Shown piece after piece: positions 55,782 through 64,000 of a stretch of DNA of 64,000 nt (its first letter is position 1; every line of letters begins with the position of its first letter). The DNA lies in contig BCIA01000006.1 of NCBI GenBank assembly GCA_001599815.1, forward strand, positions 4,280,961 to 4,344,960. Reading direction: 5' to 3'. The notes beneath the pieces are model-generated. The model saw only the letters and a program-made list of their open reading frames with translations. It was not told the DNA's origin and ran no database searches. The translations under genes were made by a program, and so were the position numbers. This stretch comes from Furcasterigmium furcatum (Eukaryota; Ascomycota; Sordariomycetes; Glomerellales; Plectosphaerellaceae).

Positions 55782-57068
55782 CTGGGGCAATGCGAGGAGG
55801 GGTTCGACTCGGAGGCCTCGTCTCCTCGTAAAAGAAATGTCGGTAGTGGTTACTCAGGGCCACTTTGTTGCACTGGCAATGTGTTCGCACCAAGCCAGGG
55901 AGGGTTGGAAAGGTTGAAGTTGACTCGACTGACGTCTGTGATTCCACTTTTCGCGGTGAACGTCAAAAGTTGCAAGCGCCGCCAGTGACCGAACTCACCT
56001 CAGTGTACAATTCCCCACACCCACCTCAACAGGACGATGTCTCTCGGTTCGCTCGAGCCCCGAATACCTTCATCTCCAGTGCGTCAGCTTGGCCGACACA
56101 TCAATATCGCACTCGGCCTCGGGGTCGACTCCGATGCCGAAATGTCGATCACCACCCAATGTTCCTCCATGTCGCCGAGCGCATGGCGATGCTTTCTTCT
56201 CCTCAATGCCGAGAGCCAACACGCCCGCCATGCTCCACTGACGACGACAGAGACAGCCAAGTCCTCGGTTACACTGATGTCTCAAGACCTGACCTCGCTT
56301 ACAGGCGGTCGACGTCGAGGAGCATGATGCGGCGGCGGGGAGACCTCGATTGGAATGAGCTCCAGGTTCAGGTTGTCAAGCATGACAGAGTCCCCTGTTC
56401 TGCTTTGAATCACGCTTCTTCGATCTTGTGCACGCTGGTTCCTGTGAATAGAGGACATCAGATGCGGTGGAATCCCCGTTTGGGTAGGGTAGACCACCTT
56501 GTGGCTCACCACCATGAGAACCCTCGGATGGGTAACCCCCCTGGCCCGCATGAGAATCAGGTTTGATTATATGTCAACTGCCGGCAACTTTGAGTTTCCA
56601 TAATGTACCACTGACAATGCTCAACTGACACCTGCTGGCCCCTTGCTGGTGGAACCGATGGGCAGAAACTCACTATCCTCCAGCAGCCTTCGGTGTGAGA
56701 GATGACAGGGCGAAGACATCTCAGTCGGTAGCCCCTGGATATCTCCCTCGGCGACAGACACTGTGGAGTCATCGCGAAGAAGAAACATCCAAACGGCCAT
56801 GATCGCAACCGTGGCTCTGAGAATTTGGACGTTCTCGTGCGAACTGGAACGGGCAACCTCACTCTCGGGCTACAGGAGGTGAGAAAAGGGGCTTCATAGT
56901 CGTACAAGTCCGCAGGCATCTCATCTATAAATACTCAGCTTACTTCCCATGAGAATGCCACTCCTCATCTTCACCACTTGCACCAACAATCTCATCATTA
57001 CCTTACCCTCAACTTGCCAACGTCCCCAGCACGACTTCACTCCTCAAACACACACATCAACCCTCAAA
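55782..57068. promoter_or_regulatory. Divergent region between SET gene and small secreted protein
   Basis: These 1.29 kb hold two divergent promoters. A consensus TATAAATA at 56926-56933 lies about 140 bp before the start codon of the secreted protein, followed by a C/A-rich leader. Two overlapping plus-strand frames (55865-56566 and 56037-56327) are open but look like chance. Confidence 0.5.
56926..56933 (+). promoter_or_regulatory. TATA box of small secreted protein gene
   Basis: Perfect TATAAATA about 140 bp upstream of ATG 57069, consistent with a strongly inducible gene. Confidence 0.6.
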
Positions 57069-57531
57069 ATGAAGGCCACCACCGTCCTCGCCGCTCTCGC
57101 CTCTTTCGCGACCCTCTCATCCGCAGCTCCCGCCGCCGCTTCCGCCGACGGTCAACTTGACCGCCGCTGGGGCAGCGTCAAGGTCACCACCTGCGCCCAC
57201 CCCAACCTCGAGAGCTGCGACACCTTCCATACCAAGATCCATACCTGCTGTACGCACCATGACCCTCAAGTCGAAGTGACATCAGAGAAATTTCTCATCC
57301 TAACTGCCCTCCCCCTCCAGTCCAGCTCTCCCACTTCCACCCCGAGTCCCTCAGCACTCACGGCCGTGTCTGCGACTTCTACCCGTACGTAAACATCCCA
57401 CTGTATCTCTGCCACCGCCACTAATGCAGTCCGACAGCGAGATCGGATGTGTCGGCAAGAGGACCAAGTACTGGGGCACCAAGAAGAGCCTTCCCAAGAA
57501 CCTCAAGTTCAAGTCGGCGTCCTGCTGGTAA
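57069..57531 (+). CDS. Small secreted cysteine-rich protein with Kex2-like site
   Basis: Exons 57069-57249, 57321-57388 and 57430-57531 encode 116 residues. Residues 1-19 are a signal peptide (MKATTVLAALASFATLSSA). A short propeptide ends at Arg32-Arg33, a Kex2-like dibasic site, so the mature form would begin WGSVKV and hold about 83 residues. It has six cysteines (Cys42, 50, 60, 78, 90, 115), enough for three disulfides, and a Lys-rich C-terminal half. The second intron is 41 nt with donor GTAAAC; the neighbouring donor GTACGT would break the frame and lose the last two cysteines. I do not recognise a family. Size, secretion, cysteine content and the strong TATA box fit a host-interaction effector or an antimicrobial protein, but this is inference. 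The 3' neighbour is the convergent trehalose synthase gene. Confidence 0.75.
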
Positions 57532-58070
57532 ACAGTCCCTGGGCACCCAAAGTCTGGACACACACAATATGTGGCGTGATATGACGACGAAATACTTCCA
57601 TTCTTGAATATATATGTATGTAGATTACTATTAGAGGTGAAGACACTATTGGACTTTTGACATCCGACATTGACCCTATCTTTCAAGGGTGGACGAGGCC
57701 CATCTGCTTGCAGCAACGTGATGAAGGGATGATCAGCCTGTAAACTTTCCTTCCCTCGATGCGATAAATCTTTGTTGCTCAGTCTTGGGCCTCTACCTGA
57801 TTATATACGGATGACTCTGATTCCCAATCGGGAGAAACAGTTACTTGTAGAGCGAACTTCGAAGAGTGTCCAGTGTCACTGCGAGTGAGAGAGGCTGTGT
57901 TGAGGCCGACTTTGGTGTAAAGATATCATTGATTTGCATTGACAAGATAAATGAAACATAAACGGCTCCAGCATCCGGCAGAAAACATACCAGTGATTGC
58001 ACTCCTCTTCGCCCCATCTTTGTCTTCACATCTAAAGCATCAACATCTCGCAACAGCCAAAAAGCCCAAT
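57532..58070. other. Convergent 3' spacer
   Basis: This 539-bp stretch lies between the small secreted protein and the trehalose synthase gene. It is AT-rich and shows no gene or repeat. Confidence 0.45.
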
Positions 58071-60573
58071 CTACACTCCATCGATCTTCTCAGCGCCCAC
58101 AATAGGAAGCTCCTTCTTCTGCGTGAAGTGACGTGGCAGACGATTCTCGCTCTCAGCGTACGGCCTGCCAGCCTCGTTACGAGCCATGTCGTTCACCCAC
58201 TGCTCATTGCCTGGGACACCAGGCCTCACACCGACCTCGGCCCACTTGGCAGCAAGGTAGAACCAAGCCAGAGCATTGCCGACCGTGCCGACCTCGTCGC
58301 TGACACCAGTAGCTGCTGCAATACTCATCTTTGTGTGTAGCTCATCGTCGGAGAAGAGCTCCATGAGATGTCCCGCAACTGCCTTGAAGTCACCAGGCTC
58401 AACAAGGAAGCCGTTGACCCGGTCCTTGACCTGGAGGGGAATTCCACCAGCACGGGTGGCAATGACGGGGCGACCTGCATGAAGGGCCTCGGACACCTTG
58501 ACCTCAAAGCCTTCGCGGGTGGAGAGTTGGAGAACAACATGCGCGTTGGCAATGATTGCGTTCAGGAGCTGATCGTTGGGATCGAGGCGCATGATGCTGC
58601 AGTCGGGGATAAGGTGAGGATAGTGCTTCTCCAGCTGCTCCATGGTCTGGTCAAAGATCATGCTTGCATCAGGATCATCAACGGAGCCGTTGCCGCAGAC
58701 GAGCAGTTGGGGAATTTCTTCGACGCCACCATCCTCGCACATGCGACGGAATTCGGCGTAGGAGTCTATGACGGTCGGGATTCCCTTGGAAGGGTCAAAG
58801 CGGGCCACCTGAACGATATACTTACGAGCGGGCCACTGCAGCTCTGTCATCCTCTGGCTGTGGCAGGCTGTGTTGTAGATGTGGCCATAGTAGCCAGTGT
58901 CCCAAGCGTTGAGGGGCTTGTTCAGACCATCGAGCCAGTCCGTGGTGGCGGGGAGGTACACGACCTTCTCAGAGGGCACATTGTAGGGGACGAAGATGGG
59001 AATGGGGTGGCTGATGAACATGTCCGCCTGCTTAATGTTGCTCCAGAGGAAGTCCCAGATGTCCGCTTGGGGAGTGCCGGCCTTTGTGGTGAGGTCGCTG
59101 CGGATTTGAATATGGGACCGATACAGAATGGGCCGGTTGGGAGTCGCGCGCTTGATCATGGGGATCAATCCCGGCATCTGAGGATCGTCGATCTGAAATA
59201 CCATCTTGTCAGCAATTATTCGACACACGACGCAAGAACGATCGCGAAGCCCTGGCGGGTACGCCGGGAAAGAGCTTGACAGCCCCCAGATCGGCGAGTG
59301 CGGGGCACGCCAATTGAGCGGCCGAAGCTTGAATTGGAGTGCGGGGGTGGGGCATTCAATAGCGTCACTGACCATAACGACATCAGCACCACCTTCTTCC
59401 GGCGAGCGCAAAGGGCCTCCCTCAGAGAACCAGTAGCGGTTTGCGTTGTCTGTAATCCAATCGATGATTGAGTCCTTTTCCTCGGGGGTGATCCACTGGT
59501 CGGGGTGGCTGACGCCCTGGAGGATGTTGTGGATGTTCTTTGTGATACGGAACACACCAGGCCTTGGCTTGGGAACTGGGGAAGAATGTCAGTCGGAGCA
59601 CGATTCGGCATGCCTCGCAATCGCAATCCACAGAATGTGGCCGTGGCGAGAGGAGAGAGGGAGGGAGAAACTTACCGTACCACGTCAGGTCGACACCCAC
59701 AAGACGAGCGAATCGTACGAGGGCATGTCGCATGAGCGCGACGCCACCTCCCTGTGGGGTGCTGCTGAAGAAGGCGACCTTAGTCTTCTTCTCTCGGAGT
59801 TTGGTCGCGTAGTGCAGCATGGCATCCCAGGTTGGAGCGCTGCAAGTGTCCTTGTGGTTTTGGATGGTGGCGAGGTGGACGCGGAAACCAGCGTCAGTCT
59901 GGACGACACCGCGGAAGCCGACCTGGAGGAGAGGCACGAGAGAGGGCCCAAAGTTCCTGGAAGAAGGGCCAGTGTTAGCCAAGGTTATCGAATCACATCA
60001 AAGAGTTCGAGGACACTTACATGATGCACTTGCGAGCCATAGAGTCGGCCTGCTCATCAACTCGCTTGACATCCCAGAAGCTCTTCTCCCTGTGCTCATC
60101 GTCGGGACGCAGGACCACGGGGACAATATCGAGATCGAGCCAAAGACGAGAGCAGAGACTGGGGCTCATGTACTTGAGAGTTGTAGGCAGACCGGCACCG
60201 ATGAACTTGGAGAAGTTCTCGTGCTCGTAGTGTTCGAGGGCAGAGATGACGTAGTCGGCGATGACGTCCTCGCCCATGCGCAGGGCATCGTCGAGGACAA
60301 TGTGCTTGACGGTGAAATCAATGAGGTAGGTAGTGTCGTGGATGGCGAGGGCCACGACGGCAGTGTGGTCATCGGCGAAGACGGCAGAGATTCCACAGTA
60401 GAGGGTCTATGATTCATGTGTCAGTGGCAGCAGGAGAGGGGGCGGGGAGCAGTAGGACGCACAGTGAGAGACGGGCCAAAAGCATTGCCCTTCTCGAGCA
60501 TGGTACTCATGCGTCTCTTGCGGTGCGCCGAAGCGCCCTTGGAGAACTTGCGGGTGGGATGTTCGGGACTCAT
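58071..60573 (-). CDS. ccg-9: Trehalose synthase, GT4 family (CCG-9 type)
   Basis: Exons 60463-60573, 60021-60406, 59676-59956, 59373-59575 and 58071-59192 encode 700 residues. The fourth intron (59193-59372) has a GTCAGT donor, TGCTGAC branch site and TTTCAG acceptor; removing it joins DVVM to IDDPQMPGLIP, as expected of the family, although the frame stays open through it. The C-terminal half is a GT4 glycosyltransferase with VARFDPSKGIPTVIDSY and the E-x7-E motif EGFEVKVSE. The N-terminal region (YMSPSLCSRLWLDLDIVPVV) is fungus-specific. The family includes Neurospora clock-controlled gene 9, required for normal conidiation and the clock. Trehalose formation from glucose donors is inferred from related enzymes. 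It is complete, with a first exon of only 37 codons. Confidence 0.92.
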
Positions 60574-63019
60574 CGTGTCGGTGGTTCCGGATCAATTGGC
60601 TGTGGAAGCTGTGTGTTGATGAGGTTTAGAGGTGCTGCGAAGCTCACGAGGTCCCTGCAATTGCAAGACTGCTGAAGGTTTCGACACCAGAGGTTAATTG
60701 GGTGTCTGCTATGAGGAAGAAGGATGAATGGCTGGAGAGGATCGGAGGTGGAGGGAGAGGGAGGAGGGCAGGAGGAACGAGGTGCCTGCCTCGCTTTTTA
60801 AAAGCCGGTGTTACCTTCCTGGGTACGGTATGGTGAGACGAGGGGAAGGAGCTGCTCGAGCTGGACGAGATGATAGGCAGGCAGGACGGACAAGGTGAGG
60901 AAGGAGGGAGGGACGGGATCATCTCGTGATGGTCGACCAGCGCCGTTTCCATTGGACCCCGAGGTGGCCGGCTTCCATCAGACTTTGTCCCCTGGCGACG
61001 GACATGCCGCCACTGTCACCCGTTGTGCCTTCCGGGTTCCTCGATGAGCACGTTCATGGCCGAACACGGAAGTTGGGCTCTCCCGCTCCAAGGTACCTCC
61101 TGCCCTGCCCCAGGTACGGTATTATCCAGCTTCATGAGTTTCCAGGTAGATCGGTATGTAAGATGATGAAATATTCCATTTTGGAAAGAGCTGTCAGGAC
61201 CGGCCAATGATCTGATCTTTGGTCACCAAAAAGGTACAAAGGTACATCATCATGGCTACACTTACTCAAACATCGTCTGTGAGGACCTTACCTCTGCTCA
61301 ACAACCTCCCGGCCAAGAAAAGCATGCCGCAACCATTGGGCACCGCGACACGAAAAGATACCAGCGCGTCGAATTCTCATGACGCAAATCCATTTGCCTG
61401 TTGGCTGACCTCGATGAAACCTCGTGCCCGACTCCCCTGATGCGGTTGATATGTCACCCCAACCCGCGTGGGCGGAGTGGGGTTACGCTGCATCTCACTC
61501 TGGAATTACAGGGGCCTTCCCGCCCGCAAGCACTACCGCCAGGGTGCCACCACGCATGCCGCTAGGCGCTCGTCCCGGGCTCGACCTGCCCCAACCGTCC
61601 CGGCTCACTCCCGGCACTCGGTGGCGCCTCCATTAACGACTGCTTCTCTTGCTTCTGGAGGGGTCGCCTTGGCCTTCGACTGGCAGACCACCTCGAGTCC
61701 TGGATGCTCGAGATGCCCCCGTTGCAACCCTCCCTTCTCGTTTCGCTGCAAGCCACATCTCTCCTCTCGCCTGCGGCCGGCGCAACTCGTCCTGGAGAGC
61801 ATCGCGATGTGAACTGTCGGTGAGCGAGCTCAGCGAAGCCGGAGCACTGGCAGGCAGCCAGGACATCTCTGTATGTCTCGGTGCGGTCATGGGACGACTC
61901 GACCATCGTCGTCCCCCCTCGTCCCGACACTGCTTCCACAGAACAAGGGGCCCCATGCCTAGTGTGTAACTTTCGTCTGCACACCGACTCCGAGTCTTGT
62001 CGCACAGGTGCTCCGGTCGGCAGAAGATGAGGCCAGTTATGCTGCCTGCTCGACCATGTGGCACACCGAGGGGCGGAGGAAATGAGCTTATCCCTGAGCT
62101 TCAGAGACATACCTGCATCTTTGAGAAGTGCGGGGTAGCTTCAAGCTCCCGGCAGACGGACATGGAGCTCCCTCGAGTCTTACAGGACCTCCAGCCTTCG
62201 GGCTCGAAGGCACTTTCGAGCAAGATCAGCCCTGCAAGCCTTGGTTCTGCCATGCTCGACTCCGTGATATCACGTCCCGGCCGGTCCCTAGGGTCCGGCT
62301 CCGTCAGATCATACCTCGACACATGAACGGCCTGTCCATATTCCCAGGCATCAAGGAAGTGACCGATTCATTATTGATAATCATGGCTTGTGACCAATCT
62401 CCCGGAATCGTACCACGACCCCCACGAGCTTGGCTGCCACATGGAAAGAGGATCGCCTCGTGAAGGGAGCGAGGCCATCACGCCACAAATGGGATCTGAC
62501 GTGTACGATCGAGAGCCGTAAGAATCGATGGGGCAAATTGTTTCGTCCGCTACCGCCCCTTTCCCAAGCACCACCGCCAGTGAAAAGCAGACTTCAAGGT
62601 TGAGGCCTCACAGCAAGCCTTGAAATTTGAATACCGAACGCCGGTCATGAGGTTCATGCCATTCGAACCATGCTGCTCTGGACGGGACCACCTGCTCTCC
62701 TGATCCGTACCTATATTGGGAAATACCCGCGGGAGGCAGCTGATTCTCTTTCAACCTCGTGCCAGCGTGATTGGGAACCTCCGGTGCAGAATACTGAGAG
62801 CGAACGACTCACGCTTTCGAATCAAATCTCCAGGGTATATTTGTCCAAGAGGACAGTCGCTACTTATTGAGCTTCTCGCAGGGCATGGAGGCCGAAGGCG
62901 GCGGCATCGAATGGCTTGGAACAGTGACCCCTGAATCTCCGGTTCACGACTAACACGAAACTAAGGACCGCTGGTGACAACATCAGAATATCCAGTCCCC
63001 AATCACTTGATGGCATGAA
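60574..63019. other. Intergenic region without visible gene
   Basis: This 2.4-kb stretch holds the upstream region of the trehalose synthase gene, with a TTTTTAAAAG element near 60794, and the 3' flank of the dehydrogenase gene. Short open frames on both strands overlap each other and none shows a domain or splice extension. Confidence 0.4.
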
Positions 63020-64000
63020 TCACGCCCCGAGCCCCTCCTCCTTCTCGATATCCTCCTTGCTGAGACACCACTTGTCCTGCAGCGTCTTGTCCAGCGACTT
63101 CTCGATCGTATCCCTTTCCCACCACTCGCCCCAGCTCGTCAGGAAAATCCGCTCTGGGTTTTCGGGGAAGTCACTCCTCGTGAACGCGGCCAGGATGCTC
63201 GCGGCGCCTAGCGGCCATGGTCAGCACATCTCCGCGACCGAGGGAAGAAAGACATCTCAGGGCGTGTGATCAAATACCTTCAGGAACGCTCTTCGCGTCC
63301 GGCATCGCCATGTGCATTCCATTGTTTCGCCCAAGGCCAGTGTTAGGGATCAGACCGGGCGATACCGCGACGACATCGCACTGCCCCGTGAGCTGGCGGC
63401 GCCACCAGTGCGCGGCCAGGAGGTTGACGAACTTCGTCTGACAGTACGTCGTCTGCCACCCCGTGCCAGAGCCGCCCTTGAGATCGTTGTCGAGGACACC
63501 TACGGAGGTCAGAACTGTTCAGGCAGCGCGCATCATGTCTTCAGGCCACGTACTGGGATCGGGCACATTGCGAACGGCGCCCGAGGAGACGAACACGATC
63601 CGCGACTTGGACTCGACGAGCTTCTCCCGCAGGAGATGGGTCAGGTAATGCTGTGCTGCGAGGAATGAGTTTCGAGCACCGCGCTACGCCTGGCCGTGGG
63701 GGCTTACAGAGATGGTTGACGATGTACGGCTCGCACCACTTGGACCCGTGGGGGCCGGGCTTGTCGGCACCGTTGCTGATGGCCGCGTTGAGGAAGAGGT
63801 AGTCGATCTTTCCCTGGCCGATCTTCTGGAGCGCCTGCTGCGCGAAGGTCCGCACGCCGCGAAGATCCGAGAGCTCGAGCGGGAGGACGGTCACGTCGTG
63901 CTTGGCGTCGTGGTTGAGGCTGCTGTAGGCCTCCCGCGCGCCGTCTGCGTTCCGGGCGCCGAGGATCACCTTGTAAGGCTGCGAGGTCTGGAGGAGCTGC
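63020..64000 (-). CDS. Short-chain dehydrogenase/reductase, 5' end outside window
   Basis: Exons 63708-64000 (cut by the window edge), 63554-63655, 63278-63499 and 63020-63207 form the C-terminal part of the protein, about 268 residues. Introns have GTAAGC, GTACGT and GTATTT donors. Visible SDR motifs are the strand-4 LFLNAAIS block, the catalytic IVFVSSGAV serine region, YCQTK (the YxxxK of the active site) and SPGLIPNTG after it. The cofactor-binding TGxxxGxG motif must lie beyond position 64000. The sequence resembles retinol-dehydrogenase/WW-domain-oxidoreductase-like fungal SDRs, which reduce or oxidise small carbonyls with NAD(P)H. Substrate is unknown. Confidence 0.88.

Noticed and set aside
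55865..56566. Plus-strand open frames in the SET/secreted-protein divergent region
   Set aside because: Two shifted frames are open at once, which points to base composition rather than coding; no recognisable domain.
59193..59372. Coding continuation of the trehalose synthase frame through this stretch
   Set aside because: The frame is open, but GTCAGT, TGCTGAC and TTTCAG mark an intron whose removal restores the family motif DVVM-IDDPQMP.
1..64000. tRNA, rRNA, CRISPR arrays, intact transposons or viral sequences
   Set aside because: I looked for tRNA T-loop motifs, terminal repeats, transposase or reverse-transcriptase motifs and regular repeat-spacer arrays and saw none; a dedicated tRNA and repeat scan would be decisive.

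Overview
The window looks like nuclear DNA of a filamentous ascomycete, most likely a plant-associated Sordariomycete. The reasons are protein genes broken by short introns (about 40-185 nt) with GTRNGY donors and CTRAC-type branch sites, pyrimidine-rich leaders, and recognisable fungal proteins (Cdc24 with a PB1 domain, CCG-9-type trehalose synthase, Mrp10, Vps60, Zn2Cys6 regulator, AA9 LPMO). I see no rRNA, tRNA, CRISPR array or intact transposon. All intron positions were placed by eye from splice motifs and reading frame.

Region 1 (1-19.3 kb) is an accessory block dominated by carbohydrate utilisation. It holds a secreted AA9 LPMO, a secreted GH28-like beta-helix enzyme, a GH95 alpha-fucosidase/galactosidase and a LacZ-type GH2 beta-galactosidase (both without signal peptide), an MFS sugar transporter, an O-methyltransferase, a secreted CE16-type acetylesterase and a Zn2Cys6 regulator. 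The arrangement suggests outside cutting and deacetylation, uptake by the transporter, and removal of fucose and galactose inside the cell, as in a bacterial polysaccharide utilisation locus. CreA-type hexamers recur in the promoters, and the GH95/GH2 shared promoter carries a perfect 9-bp inverted repeat built from them.

Region 2 (19.3-25 kb) has a flavohaemoglobin with a mitochondrial presequence and a second, better-placed ATG, surrounded by gene-poor DNA, plus a degenerate tandem repeat near 24.4-24.66 kb.

Region 3 (25-40 kb) is a conserved block: an AT-hook nuclear protein, Mrp10, Cdc24, a large F-box/WD40 protein and Vps60.

Region 4 (40-53 kb) is almost empty of genes. The one gene I can support there is a four-exon, 71-residue Cys/His-rich protein with a 17-nt microexon, invisible to single-ORF scanning.

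Region 5 (53-64 kb) holds a Pyr4/PaxB-type membrane terpene cyclase, a SET-domain methyltransferase, a small secreted cysteine-rich protein with a Kex2-like site, a trehalose synthase, and a short-chain dehydrogenase cut off by the right edge.
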